Shown: positions 23,215-34,839 of the stretch, piece after piece | How positions within the stretch are numbered: position 1 is the stretch's first letter | Layout of the letters: each line of letters opens with the position of its first letter | Source of the DNA: Agelaius tricolor | Lineage: Eukaryota; Chordata; Aves; Passeriformes; Icteridae | Length of the DNA: 64,000 nucleotides | Direction: 5' to 3' | Assembly: GCA_023055355.1 (NCBI GenBank) | Contig: JALJCS010000052.1 | Coordinates: 1,381,501-1,445,500, forward strand | The notes under the pieces: model-generated | What the model was told of the DNA's origin: nothing | The model's input: the letters and a program-made list of their open reading frames with translations, nothing else | The model's database searches: none | Program-made: the position numbers and the translations under genes

Positions 23215-23515
23215 AGCCGATTGCTGTTGTCTTTGCAGTAGTTCTGGGGCTCTCTCAGTCCCTTGGGCACAGGGAAAAAACATCAATTGCTGCATTTCCG
23301 GACTGGTTCCCTCTCAGCTGCCCCTGCAGGGGCAGTTTCCAGCCAGCCCTGCTCTGAAAACCATCAAAGGTCCTCCCAAAGCCGCTGCTTGGGCTCCCTT
23401 TGGGCTTTGTGCTTCTTGCAGGGCTGAGCAAACCACAGGCAGGGCCTTTTTCCACCCACAGAATTCTCACCTCTGCAGCAGCTCTAAAGCTGCCAGAATC
23501 AAAGCCAAGGGGGCA
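23215..23515 (-). repeat. cluster spacer repeat, copy 2 of 7
   Basis: Inverted copy of the roughly 300-bp spacer repeat (see 595-905), followed on its right by the shared GC-rich element at 23,572-23,640. It lies in the middle of the FCRL-2/FCRL-3 divergent spacer. Confidence 0.75.
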
Positions 23516-24149
23516 GGGGGAACCCTCAGGGCCTGGCTGCCACCTGGGGCTGGGCAGAGCAGGGCTGGGCAATGGCCATCCCTGTGCAGTGGGGCTGGGC
23601 CATGGCTGGGCCCCAGCCTTGCATTGACAGGGGTCCCCAGGATGTGCCACCCCTGGGACAGGCACTGGGCCAGGAATGTGCAGGGACATTTCCGGAACTG
23701 CCACACCTTGGACAGCAATCCCCATGCCAGGATGTGTCACCCCCTGGGACAGGATCCCCCCAGGACAGGATTTCCCCCCCCCCAGGGCAGAAACTCCCCC
23801 TTTTCCAGCTGAAATTGAGCACAAATGGCCTCTTCCTTCTTGTCCAGGAAAACGAAATTGTTGAGGTGACACAGCCCAACCCCTCCATTCCCCACAGCCT
23901 CCCCACCCTTCCGTGCACCCCCACACCCCATTTTCCTCTCCCCTGCCTCCTCCCAACCCCTTCCCTGCTCAGGTGCTCCCCAGGATTCCTGAGCTAGGAA
24001 CTGGGGCTGAGGGGACAAGGCACAAAAGTGAGGAAAATAAGGACAAAACAGAAATAAAGAGAGGAAAAAGTCAAGGGCAGGGGAGGGCACAGGAGCAGAG
24101 CTACCCAGGACCGCCATGCGCAGTAAATGAGCATCCCAGGGGGGCAGTG

Positions 24150-24720
24150 CTGAGCCCTGGGTCACACCAAAATCTGAGGCACCCAGGGAAGGAGCTGAGA
24201 CCCCTGGGCCTGCCCAGCAATTGCGCATCTCTGGGACTGCCATTCCCCTGGAAATTCAGTAAGAGGACAACCATTCTTTATATCCTCTGATCCCTGTGAA
24301 CCCCATCCCAGCACTGACATTCCCCAGGATCTCCATGGCCCAGGGCCCCCATTCCCAAGGAACCCTCTCCTGTTCATTCCATCCCCTGAAATCCTCCTTC
24401 CCACAGCACCTTGAATCTCTCAGGAACCCTCATGCCCAAGGGAACCCCCATTCCCCCAGCATCCCTGGAGCCCACGTTCCTCTGGGACTCCCATCCCTGA
24501 GTCCCCTCAGCTCTGGGCAGCCCCATTCCCATGGCATCCCAATTCCCAGTGACACCCCCTCCTCAGGACCCCCATTCCTGAGCGACTCCATCTTGAGGAC
24601 CCCCCCATTCCCCTGGACAGCCCTCCCAGGTCACCAAACTCACTAAGCACCCCCCTCCTGGGAACCCTTCGTCCCACCCACCCTTGTCCCCATCCTGTGC
24701 CCAGCTTGTGGCCACCCTGC
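24150..24720. repeat. C-rich upstream block of FCRL-3
   Basis: Degenerate minisatellite-like block, the reverse complement in style of the G-rich blocks on the other side. It carries the shared 'gtcacaccaaaatctgaggc' phrase and lies just upstream of the conserved promoter segment of FCRL-3. Confidence 0.6.
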
Positions 24721-24837
24721 CCCCACCAAGGGCCACCTACACATGGGGACAGACCTGACCTCGCTTCCTTCCCCTTCATCCCAAGAGCCGCCAGCCAGGG
24801 GAGCGGTGGCCACAGCAGCGAGTGACAGCCGGTGCAC

Positions 24838-27800
24838 ATGGCTGGGGACTCCGGGATGGCCGGGAAGGTGGCGCTGCTCCTGTGGGGTGAGTGCCCCAGG
24901 CACGGGCCTGACACCCTGGGGATGGGGAGGGGAGGGGGCACAGGGGGGCTGCGGGGTCCGCTGAGGTCCCCGATGGCAGCAGAGCCAGTCCATAGTACCC
25001 ACAGTGGACCTTGGTGTGACTGTGACTGATGTAGGGTGACTTTGGGGACAGGAATTTGGGGATAGGGATGTGGGGTAGTAATGTGGGGACTGGCACCTTT
25101 GGGCTCAGGTAGCTCTGGGGATAGGGACAAGGGAACTGGGATGCAGGGACAGAAGGGGACAAGAACGGTGAGGATGTGGCCATGGGGATGGGATCACGGG
25201 GATGGGATCATGAGCTGGTGGGGGTGACCTGGGCCAGCATGGGCTGTGTCCGTGGTGTCCTCGTACTCGAGGTGTCCCCAGTGTCCCCATGTTCTACTTC
25301 AGCCCAGGGTGGCCTCGGTGTCCCTGTTCCCAAGGTGTCTGTGCCACATGCGTGTGGATGCACGGGTGGCTGTGACAAAGACATATCCCCTGGCCATCCA
25401 AATAGTTTGGAGCTATCCAGACATATTTTCCAACAAGACCTGCTGTCCCTACCGAGACAGTTTGGGGACAGCCCCCACACCCTGTAATCCAAGCGCTGCT
25501 GTTCATGCAGTTCCACCCCCACACAGCCCTGTCCCTTCTCCCTTCCAGCCCAGACCCTCGGCCTCGCTGGTGAGTCCTCAGGGGATGCCATGGCCCCACC
25601 CCACTGTCCTCAGCCCCACACTGGCCCTGGCAGGCTGGTGTCCCCTGTCACCCACAGGTGCCCAGACCACCCAGCCCCTGGTGGAGCCCCCCTGGAGGCT
25701 GGCGGTGCTGTGGGACCGGGTGACACTGACCTGCCACGGCTCGGGGACCTCTGGTGCCACCACCTGGTACAAGGATGGGCAGCGCTGGGGGCAGCAGGGA
25801 CGTGACCACCTGAGTGTCACCGAGAGTGGCACCTACACATGTGACAGACCTGGCAGTGGGCACAGCCCCCCCGTTAGAGTCTTAGATGGTGAGGGGGGAA
25901 CTTCAATCATCTGGGGGGCCCCTGTGAGCTGTGGGTGGGCTCCACTCTGTGGTTGGTCTCACACTCCTTGTGTGGCAAGAGCCTGTGCCTAGTCCATATG
26001 GACATCCCAGTGCATTCCAGTGCATCCCAGTGAACCAAAATGTTCCCAAGGTCATGGGGACCCACCTCGGACCTGTCTCAAGCCCCTCGGTGAGATGGGA
26101 TCCTCCTGTCCCACAGACCCACTGGTGCTGCAGGTGCCAGCACGGGCACTGCTGGAGGGGGACACAACGACCCTGCGCTGTCAGTGCAGCCATTGGGACT
26201 ACCCGGTCACCAGGGTGTGATTTTACCAGGACGAGAAGGATCTGGGGGGGTCCCTCTATGGGGCCGAGCTGTCCCTGTCGCCCCTGCAGATGAACCACAG
26301 TAGCAGCTAAAGCTGTGGGGGCTTGCTGGGGTCCTGGCAGTCCCGGTCAGCAGCAGTGACAGTGACAGTGCACGGTGAGCACCCCCACAGTTGGAATTCT
26401 GATCTCCTGACACCTCCAAAGCCACTTGCCAGCAGACTCAGAGTCACAGTCCTCACCTCCCCTCTCCTTCCCTGAGCTCTACCTGGTGCTGGTGCTGGAG
26501 CATCTCCCCAAGCCCACCGAGGGGTCCCCCCTGACTCTCAGCTGCCTCAGCACTCCCAGCCCCCTGTGGCCCTGAGCCCCCTCCTGCACGTGTTCTACCA
26601 GGACGGGCAGGTGGTGGGGGGCCTGCAGGGGTCCCTGCAGCTGCTGGTGCCCACCCTGGGGGTCTCCCACTCGGGGAATTACAGCTGCCAGGTGCGCTCC
26701 AAGGGGGGGCCATGCAGAATAGCAGTGCCCAGCTCTGCATCACGGTGCGCAGTGAGTGCAGGGATGGGCACAGGGACCCCCCACCTGGGTACCTCCATGT
26801 CCCCCTGACACCTTTCTTGGGTCCCCCCACCTGTGCTCTGCATCCCCTCAACCCTCCCTGTTGTGACCCCATCCCTGACATCTCCCACCACACCCATCCC
26901 CCCCGTCCCTATCCCCCCACACTGGCTGCCCACCCTTCTCTGTGGCCTCAGCCCTGTCTCTTTCCCTGCAGTGCCTGTGGCCAATGCCACCATCACCCCC
27001 GGTCCCCTGTCACACCAGGTGCACACAGGTGACAACGTGACCCTGCACTGCTCAGTGCAGGTGGGCTCAGCCCCTGTCACCTTCACCTGGCTGCACAACA
27101 GGCAGGAGGTGGCCCAGGGTCCCCTCCTGGAGCTCAGGGACATCGATGTGGGACATTCGGGCACCTACCAGTGCATGGCCACCAACCAGCTGGGACAGGA
27201 CGGGCACCGCGTGTTCCGGGCACTCAGCCCTGAGCTGGCCCTGGAGGTGACACCTGGCTCACCCTGGGTCACAGGTGGGGTCCCATGGGGTCACTGGGTG
27301 TTCAGGAGCTCCAGGGTTCTGGGTGACCCCAATGTGTCCCCTCTGTCCCCAGCAGTGGCTGTGAATGTCGGCAGGACCCTCCTGTTCCTGCTCCTGCTCC
27401 TGGCTGTCATTGGGGGCTGTCACTGGTGGCACCACTGGGGTGGGTGACAATGGGGGGCATGGGGGTCCTGAAATGAGGGGAAGACCCTAGACTGGGGGCA
27501 GAGATAAGGGAATCAGGGCTGTAATGGAGATTTGGGAGTTGCATGGGTGGTTGGAGCTGCAAGGTCCCAGGAAAGTTCAGGGGTCCCGGTGTCCCCTCGG
27601 TCTTGCAGCCATCAGGAAGCCATCCCCTTTTCTTGCAGCCATCAGGAAGCTCCAGTTCAGGTGAGTGGGGGGCTCGGACTGGGACTCCCCTTTCCCCCTC
27701 CCCAGACATCACCCATACCCCCCCCTTATCCCCACAAGACCCCCCTGGAAGATGGGGCTGTTCTCAACACCCACGTTTTGGGCACCAAGTGGGCAGGGGG

Positions 27801-28001
27801 TAAGTACAGTAGGTTACACTGGGACACGTCACCCACAGGTGTCTCCCCCCACCCAGGTCCCCACAGCTGGTGTCACTCTCAGGGCCCCCACAGGTGTCTC
27901 CCAGCCCTGCCCCACCTCGGGATCCACAAGTGACCAACACAGAGCTGTTGGGACCCCACGAGGGACAGTGGGACCCCCATGATTACGATGATGTGCTGTG
28001 A
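24838..28001 (+). pseudogene. FCRL-3: complete-exon Fc-receptor-like gene, activating-type membrane segment, disrupted
   Basis: Exons: signal 24838-24886 and 25549-25569, Ig domain 1 25658-25888, domain 2 26117-26374, domain 3 about 26475-26751, domain 4 26972-27274, membrane 27356-27439, tail 27639-27660, 27739-27799 and about 27907-28001. Domain 3 is of a different type (SPLTLSCLSTPSPL, FYQDGQVVGG, SGNYSCQV) from that of FCRL-5 to -7; only FCRL-4 shares it. The membrane exon reads NVGRTLLFLLLLL, giving an N-x-x-R motif. The ITIM-position tyrosine is Asn (27,766). Lesions: in-frame TGA (26,218) and TAA (26,308) in domain 2, a stop and frameshifts in domain 3, a domain 3 acceptor reading TG, and deletions in the tail exons. 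Domain 2 is phase-symmetric and could be skipped, but domain 3 cannot be rescued that way. Called a pseudogene. Confidence 0.87.
27602..27660 (+). repeat. 30-bp tandem duplication over the first cytoplasmic exon
   Basis: The phrase 'tcttgcagccatcaggaagc' occurs twice, 30 bp apart. This duplicates the acceptor and first half of the 22-bp cytoplasmic exon of FCRL-3. Only the second copy is followed by a normal GTGAGT donor. Confidence 0.85.
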
Positions 28002-29190
28002 CAGGGGGGGCATTTGGGGGTACTGGGGGGCATCGATTCCCCTTAGGGGTCTCTTCTTCCTCTTCACAGCACCCCACAGGGCTCCTCATTCCCCCTCCCA
28101 GAGCCAGGGGGGCACATGACGTTTTTTCCCTCTTATTGTACCCAAAATGCAGTTTTTTGGTTAAACTGTGTGAGAAGCAAGGCTCACTCTTTAAAATTTG
28201 TAAATGTTTAATAAGGGATAAAAGGGACAGTAAACAACATGCTGGGTGCTTGGCAACTGCCAGAGGCACAGGGATAACTACTGGAATTCTTCCTACATAC
28301 CTTTTCATTGTATTGGTAAATACATACTCAGGAGGGTTATACATATTCAAACATCCTTTCCAGTTTACATGTTCTGGGAATTCTTTCACTTGGTTTGACC
28401 CTTGATTCATTTTCATAAAGTACATGTCATACTGCAGATTAAATTTATATATTTTATGTCCTTACAAGGTCCCCCTGTTCTGTGGTTTGACAGTTCTTGA
28501 TACATGAAGGGTCAGTGGTAAATTCCTCTTCGCATTCTTCCTTTTGATGTTTATTTACTTGCTACTTTTCAATGTGTTCTTCTCATACAGGTGAGACACT
28601 CCACCAGTACATTAAATCAACATTAGCGATTTCACAAAATTATCTGAGTTATTCTCACCATTGTCAATTAGTCACACAAATAAAGGCATTAGCTACTTCT
28701 ACAACAGTTAATGTCATAACACACAGCACATTGTCTCTATCTTGATATTTTTTGAAAGCCTAAACTATAACATATTTATCACACTAAAATATATATTGTA
28801 CACATAGATTAGGGTAAAAAGCTGACAAATAGTGGTATATCAAAAGCAGTTAAAAAGTGATTACAAATTGTATTATATCAAAATAATTTGGAAAAACCAA
28901 TATAATAGAGAAAGCCAATGACTACATAGTTATTCATAACAGGGGGAAGGTGCATTGAAGGGTTTATTTGACTTCTCCTTATCCTGCTCTGATTTTGTCA
29001 GCAATAAATTCAATTCATATCTCTAATTCCAAGGCACTTGTACCCATGTCAGGATTTGATGAGTGATCTCTCCTGGTCCTTGTCTCAACCCAGGAACCTT
29101 TCATTCATTGTCTCTCCCCATCCAGGTGTGGAGGGCAGTGAGAGAGCGGCTGTGGTGGGTGCGGGGCATCCGGGCACTGTCCATCCATGG
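28002..29190. other. AT-rich unassigned interval, possible old retroelement
   Basis: From about 28,120 the base composition changes sharply to AT-rich and no FCRL downstream sequence follows, unlike at FCRL-5 to -7. The stretch around 28,140-28,460 has LTR-like composition with TTTAATAA motifs on the reverse strand, but no matched TG/CA ends were found. No exon is supported. Confidence 0.4.
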
Positions 29191-29224
29191 CAAGGCAGGG
29201 AGGAGGAGGAGGGTCCAGGCCAGG

Positions 29225-29530
29225 TTGTTGAGCAGCTTGGTGTGGGATTGGCAGTAGTTCTGGGGCTCTCCCAGACCCTTGGGGACAGGGACAAAGTGAT
29301 CAATTGCTGCATTTCCAGACTGGTTCCCCCACAGCTGTGCCTGCAGGGGCAGTTTCCAGCCAGCTCTGCTCTGAAAACCATCAAAGGCCCTCACAGAGCC
29401 ACTGCTTGGGCTCCCATTGGGTTCTGTGCTTCTTGCAGGGCTGAGCAAACCACAGGCAGGGCCTTTTTCCACCCACAGAATTCTCACCTCTGCAGCAGCT
29501 CTAAAGCTGCCAGAATCAAAGGCAAGGGGA
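29225..29530 (-). repeat. cluster spacer repeat, copy 3 of 7
   Basis: Inverted copy of the spacer repeat. The shared GC-rich element follows at 29,589-29,650 and is cut at 29,650 by the LTR element. Other copies continue here with 'ggcttcaaggagcaggag'. Confidence 0.75.
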
Positions 29531-29650
29531 CAGGGGGGGCCATCACGTCCTGGCTGCCACCTGGGGCTGGGCAGAGCAGGGCTGGGCAATGGCCATCCCT
29601 GTGCAGTGGGGCTGGGCCATGGCTGGGCCCCACCCTTGGATGGCCTCTGG

Positions 29651-30037
29651 TGTCACAGACATCTTTCATGAAAAATCCTTTCTTAGGATTTTTCCTTGTG
29701 AGAAGCTGCAGTTGCAGCAACCAAAAGTAAACAATGGTTATCTGCTGCTGTGGAATGCAACAGGTAGGCCCGTGATTGGTCTCCTGTGGATGTCTGGATT
29801 TCCTGACCACTCATGGCAGAGCTGGCTCTTGCTCTCTGTCTGAGACACAGATCTTTGTTATTCATTCTTGTCTATTCTTAGCTTAGCTAGCTTCTAAAGA
29901 AACCTTTTCCTTTCTATTGCTTTTTAGTATAGTCTTAATGTAACATATATCATAAAATAATAAATCAAGCCTTCTGATCATGGAGTCAACATTCTCATCT
30001 CTTCTTCATCCTGAAAACCCTTGTGACCACAGTCACA
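29651..30037 (+). repeat. 5' LTR of the non-autonomous element
   Basis: 387 bp starting TGTCACAGACATC and ending CCACAGTCACA. It contains an AATAAA-type signal near 29,955-29,965 (cataaaataataaatc). Confidence 0.9.
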
Positions 30038-30039
30038 AT

Positions 30040-30057
30040 TGGTGACCCCCGACTGAG
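30040..30057 (+). other. primer-binding-site-like sequence
   Basis: TGGTGACCCCCGACTGAG begins two bases after the 5' LTR. The TGG start and position fit a tRNA primer site; I cannot name the tRNA with confidence. Confidence 0.6.
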
Positions 30058-30259
30058 GAGGACAATCATCACTTGGTGAGACCACCAGAGGAGCATTGCT
30101 GCCCTGGGTAAACCCCAAATGTGTGGCATTGATGTTTGCTTCACAAGTGACCACAGAAGTGGATTCTAGCCAGGAGCTGAAGAACTGAAGATCCGAATTT
30201 GGACAGAGTTCACAGCAAGGCTGACTACAAAGAGAACCTTCTGTAAAGCCTCCAGGAAG

Positions 30260-31577
30260 ATGTTCAGAAATCTCAGCAGAACCATGCAGATAGCCAGAGA
30301 GTCCTGGACACTGTCACAAGGTACTGTTGGTTTTTCCCCTCCTAAAGATGAGGCCATTCACAGTTTGTGGCTGCTCATGTGGAGGACTTCTCCCCTAGAG
30401 GATGAGGTTCCATTCTCCCTTTCAGAGGAGAAACTTATTGCCCTCTGGCAAAAATGCGGTGAAGAGGACGGAATTCTCCTGTTGGAGACAGATTTCTATG
30501 AGTTTTTTCGGTGGGCAAAGCTCTTTGGGTTTTTTACGAATGTGCTATATGCCCTCGATGTGTTCGTCTGGGAGTGTATGGACTCCATTTTCCAATTCTT
30601 TTTGGACCGTGGGTTCGGATGCCCCTCGATTTATCCAACCTTTTTGTTTCTCTTTCTAGTCTTGAAACGGAGAGCAGCTGTTTTTCCCTGGATTGCTAAC
30701 TGCAAGGGGAAAGCCCCGTTCCCCCCGGTTCCGGGGGAAGACCCTTTGGAGGGGGACGCTCTGCTGCTTTCCAGCCCCCCTGAACCACAGCGGGGGGACG
30801 AAGTTTCGCCTGCAGCCGAAGTTTTTTTTACTGCGTCTTCAGAGCATGCTCAGACAGAGCCGTTTTTCCCCCCCTCCCGTTGCTCTCAGGGGGGATGAGA
30901 GTGGGTGGTGCCGCCCAGCGCCGCAAGTGCCGCCCCAACCCGCCCCGTGCGTGCGGGTGCTTCCCCGCACGGCCCCTCCTGCAGCCGCCCCTCTGGGGGA
31001 GCCTGTGGGCGCTCCAGCTGCGGTCCCGCTGGCTTCCCCGTCTGCATCTGAGACCTCAGAGACACCGCTTCCCGCGGCTGCGCCGATGTTGCTGGGCAAC
31101 AGCGATCCACCGCTCCCCCCGGCCGTCCCGCTGCCTCCCATGCGGACTCTGCCACCTTCTGCGACTGCGCTTCCGCGGCCCATGTCAGAGGCCAGTGCAG
31201 AAGAAGCTGCCGACCCCGTGCGACCCCCACCACCCCTGCCGCCTCCCCAGGTGGCCCCGCTGCCCGCCCTGGCAGTTCTGCCGCCTGCAGGGACTCCTTC
31301 CTCTGTGTCTGCGTCAGAGGCTTCCCTGGAGCCGGCGGCAGCTGCAGCGGCGCCTCCTGCATCCAGTGTGACTTCCTCCCTGAGTTTTTTGGGTTGTCCC
31401 GGGGCTGCCCCTACAGGGGGAGCTGGGACAGGGGAAGAGGGCGTCAGCCTGTCCTTCCGTGGAGGAGGCATGGCCCAACAGCTGGCTGTGGGCGCAGCCC
31501 GGCTGCCTGTTTTCAAGATCAGCATTTTTGGTGGGTTGGGAGGTGTTTGGTCCGGGGTTTCCCCCTGGGGGATGTGA
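30260..31577 (+). CDS. gag-like reading frame of the non-autonomous element (two frames)
   Basis: A 212-codon frame (30,260-30,898) begins MFRNLSRTMQIARESW and is helical, aromatic-rich and matrix-like (EEKLIALWQKCGEEDG, FYEFFRWAKLFGFF). Its end overlaps a second frame (30,693-31,577). From about 30,900 that frame encodes a long proline/alanine-rich segment of the kind found between matrix and capsid in retroviral Gag. One frameshift near 30,880-30,900 would join them, so this is probably one disrupted or frameshift-read gag. No CCHC knuckle or capsid homology was recognised. The identification is by position and composition; it could be a lineage-specific protein. Confidence 0.5.
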
Positions 31578-32657
31578 ATCTCTCTGCTGCCCCTCGTGCG
31601 CCCCAGCGGCGAGGGGGAGGTGGGTGCCGAAAGTTCTGCCTCTGGTCCCCAGCCCAGAGGGGGTGGAGGTGGTGCCGTGAGGCAGATGGGAGGAACACCT
31701 GTTGCATTTGCATTGCAGAGGCAGAGGGAACAGCAGAAAGCGAGCATCGCTTGTCAGCTGTGGGGAAAGGACATCCCCAGACCCGAGATGAAGATTCTTG
31801 GGACAGATTCTGTCTTCCCATTGCCAGCATGCCTCAGTGATTTTGGGGAAAGGAAGCGTTTGGTCACCCCTTCTGCCATTGTACTGGTGGCAAGGTGCGG
31901 GTCTGTGCCAATGCAGAGCCTGCCTCGGGGGCTGGGCCTGGGCTGTCTGGCTTGGTTGCTTGGGCCAGGGCCACCTCCCGGCCTCCTGTTGGGTTTGGGG
32001 GCTTTACTTCCCCCTTCTGGTCCTGGGCCACCTTTCTGTGGGCCAGATCTGAGGTTCCTGATCCTTCCACATGGGCCAGGGCCCCCAAGGGCCTCTCTCT
32101 GGCTCCTTTGCTGCTGCTGCTCTTTCCGGAAAAAAAAAAAAAAAAAAAGAATTAAATAAAAAAGGGTGAAAGAGCTGGCAGCAGCTCAGAGGCATTGAGG
32201 AGCCAGGGATTGGCTTCAGCCCAAGTTGTTCAATAAAGGGCTGTGGCAAGACATTTCAGAAATTTTCTCAAAATTGTTTGAAGACTGTCAATGGACTTTT
32301 GATAACTATTGATGGACTTTTCTGTAGCAAGCCTGTTTCAGGACCAAAAGAAACTTTCAGATATGGCAAAGAGGAACATCTTCAGACCATGGACTTTTCC
32401 TGAAACTCAGCTGCTTGGACTTGAATTTTCTTTGCATTGTTTTTGCATTTTCTTATATTGTAAAATTGTTTTAGTGATGTGATAGAATTTTATGTTCTAC
32501 AGGTGAAGAAATTCCCAGTTCATTCCACAGGAGCACTTGAATGAAGTTTGATTGGCAACAGATAACCTGTCAAGTGTTTGTCTTTTCCTCGGCATGAGTA
32601 CAGAGAAAATTACAAACACTTTTTCCTTTTAACTTAACTAAATAAAAAAAGGTGACA
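31578..32657 (+). other. 3' internal region of the non-autonomous element
   Basis: About 1.1 kb with short overlapping open frames and no recognised domain. A 19-base A run lies at 32,130-32,148. The AT-rich end (32,400-32,657) leads into the A/G tract before the 3' LTR. It may be a relic of an env or untranslated region, or captured sequence. Confidence 0.5.
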
Positions 32658-33044
32658 TGTCGCAGACATCTTTCATGAAAAATCCTTTCTTAGGATTTTT
32701 CCTTGTGAGAAGCTGCAGTTGCAGCAACCAAAAGTAAACAATGGTTATCTGCTGCTGTGGAATGCAACAGGTAGACCTGTGATTGGTCTCCTGTGGGTGT
32801 TTGGATTTCCTGACCACTCATGGCAGAGCTGGCTCTTGCTCTCTGTCTGAGACACAGATCTTTGTTATTCATTCTTTTCTATTCTTAGCTTAGCTAGCTT
32901 CTAAAGAAACCTTTTCCTTTCTATTTCTTTTTAGTATAGTCTTAATGTAACATATATCATAAAATAATAAATCAAGCCTTCTGGTCATGGAGTCAACATT
33001 CTCATCTCTTCTTCATCCTGAAAACCCTTGTGACCACAGTCACA
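32658..33044 (+). repeat. 3' LTR of the non-autonomous element
   Basis: 387 bp starting TGTCGCAGACATC and ending CAGTCACA, with 8 substitutions relative to the 5' LTR. It abuts FCRL-4 domain 3 coding sequence at 33,045. Confidence 0.9.
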
Positions 33045-34656
33045 CCCCACCACCTGCCCGTCCCGGTAGAACATGTGCAGGAGGGGGGCTCGGGGCTGCA
33101 GGGGGCTGGGGGTGCTGAGGCAGCTGAGAGTCAGGGGGGACCCCAGGGTGGGCTTGGGGGGAGCCTCCAGCACCGGCACAGGGAAGAGCTCTGGGAAGGA
33201 GAGGAAAGGGGGATTTGTGAGCCCGAGTCACTAGGGAGGGGCTGTGGGGTTGTCGGGGTGGCAGCTGTGGGGTGCTCACCAGGCACTGTCACTGTCACTG
33301 GTGCCGACTTCTCCCATCCCCGTGATACCGTGGATTTCATCCAGCCCCCGCAGCTGTAGAGGCTTTGTTGCAGCTGCAAAGGGGACAGGGACAGCGTGGT
33401 GCCATCGTGGCACTCCTGCAGTTTCCTCTCCTCGTGGTAGAAGGACACTGACCTGACTGGGTTGTCCCGCCAGCGCCGGCAGCGCAGTGTCACCGTGTCC
33501 CCCTCCAGCAGCGCCCGCATCGGCACCTGCAGCACCAATGGGGCTACAGGACACGGGGGTCCTGTTACACCAAGGGGACCTGGCGGGTCCCAATGCCACC
33601 ACGACCCCCATATTGGTCACACACAGCACACCAGGGATCCCTAATTCCACAAACAAGGTCTGCTGGCACTGGGATGCTCTGGAATGTCCCCAGAGCAGGG
33701 GACGGGCTCGGGTCACACAGGAGGTGACCCATGGAGCGGAGCCCACCTGGAGCCCTCGGGGTTGCCGTGGGTGCCAGGATGGGGACACCCAAACTTCCCT
33801 CACCTTCTGAGACTCTCACGGGGGGGCTGTGCCCACTGCCGGGTCTGTCACATGTGTAGGTGCCTCTCTCACACTGAGGCGGTCGTGTCCCTCCTGCCCC
33901 CTGTGCTGCCTGTCCTTGTACCAGGTGGTGGCACCGGCGGTCCCCGAGCCCTGGCAGGTCAGTGTCACCCGGTCCCACAGCACTGCCGGCCTCCAGGGGG
34001 CTCCACCAGGAGCTGGGTGGTCTGGGCACCTGTGGGTGACAGGGGACACCAGCCTGCCAGGGCCAGCGAGGGGCTGGGGACAGCGGGGTGGGGCCATGGC
34101 ATCCCCCGAGGACTCACCAGCGAGGCCGAGGGTCTGGGCTGGAAGGGAGAAGGGACAGGGCTGGGTGGGGGTGGCACTGCAGGGACAGTGGAGCACGGGG
34201 TGTGGTGGCTGTCCCTGAACCGTCCCCCTGGGCAAATTGGTGTGGCACAGATGTCTCAATGGAGACACTGTGCTAGCACAGGTCTCCCCCACCATCCCCA
34301 TGGCCTCCGTCCCCATGGCTCATCCACATTGTGCTTGTCCTCTTCTCCCTGTCCATGCATCCCTGTGTCCCTGTCCCCACAGCTGCCCCAGCCCCAGGAT
34401 GCCTCTCCCCACATTCCTATCCCTCCAGCCCTGTGCCCCCTCTCCTATCCCCACAGCCACCCCATGGCCCCAGTCACCTCATGCTCTGGCACTGCTGGCA
34501 TTGGGGACCTCAGGGGACCCCACAGCACCCCTGTGCCCCCTCCCCACTGCTCTCTACCTCACCAGGGCCCATCCCAGCGGTGTCAGGCCCGTGCCTGGGG
34601 CACTCACCCCACAGGAGCAGCGCCACCTTCCCGGCCATCCCGGTGTCCCCAGCCAT
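33045..34656 (-). pseudogene. FCRL-4: truncated Fc-receptor-like gene, cut inside Ig domain 3
   Basis: On the - strand: signal exons 34656-34608 and 34138-34118, domain 1 34029-33804, domain 2 33543-33280, and the first 146 bases of domain 3 33190-33045. Domain 2 is open (LLEGDTVTLRCRRW, LYSCGG). Domain 3 is the FCRL-3 type (SPLTLSCLSTPSPL) and ends at DGQVVG, exactly where the LTR at 33,044 begins. Domain 1 is 226 bp instead of 231: one C is missing from a six-C run and four bases are missing before the YTC strand, so the frame breaks. Domain 4, membrane and tail are absent from the window in a matching position. Its upstream sequence is an inverted copy of that of FCRL-1. Confidence 0.87.
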
Positions 34657-34839
34657 GTGCACTGGCTGTCACTCACTGCCAGGGGTGGCTGTCCCCTATG
34701 GGGTGGCTCTTTGGCCAAAGGGGAAGGAAGCGAGGTCACATCTCATCCCCATGTGTAGGTGGCACCAGGTGGGGGTAGGGTGGCCACAAGCTGGGCACAG
34801 GTAGTGAGCAGGGTAGGGGCACGATGGGGACAAGGCTGT

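Larger units (their letters stand above)
29651..33044 (+). mobile_element. non-autonomous LTR retrotransposon or internally deleted provirus
   Basis: Two 387-bp LTRs (29,651-30,037 and 32,658-33,044) flank 2.6 kb of internal sequence. They differ at 8 of 387 aligned positions, so the element is much younger than the provirus at 11.8-21.0 kb. A primer-site-like phrase follows the 5' LTR and an A/G tract (aaaaaaaggtgaca) precedes the 3' LTR. The interior has one gag-like reading frame that runs into a proline/alanine-rich region, and no protease, polymerase or integrase motif. Movement would have required help from another element. The bases outside the two LTRs (tctgg and ccccac) are not a target duplication: the left flank is spacer repeat, the right flank is the middle of an FCRL-4 exon. 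Confidence 0.88.
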
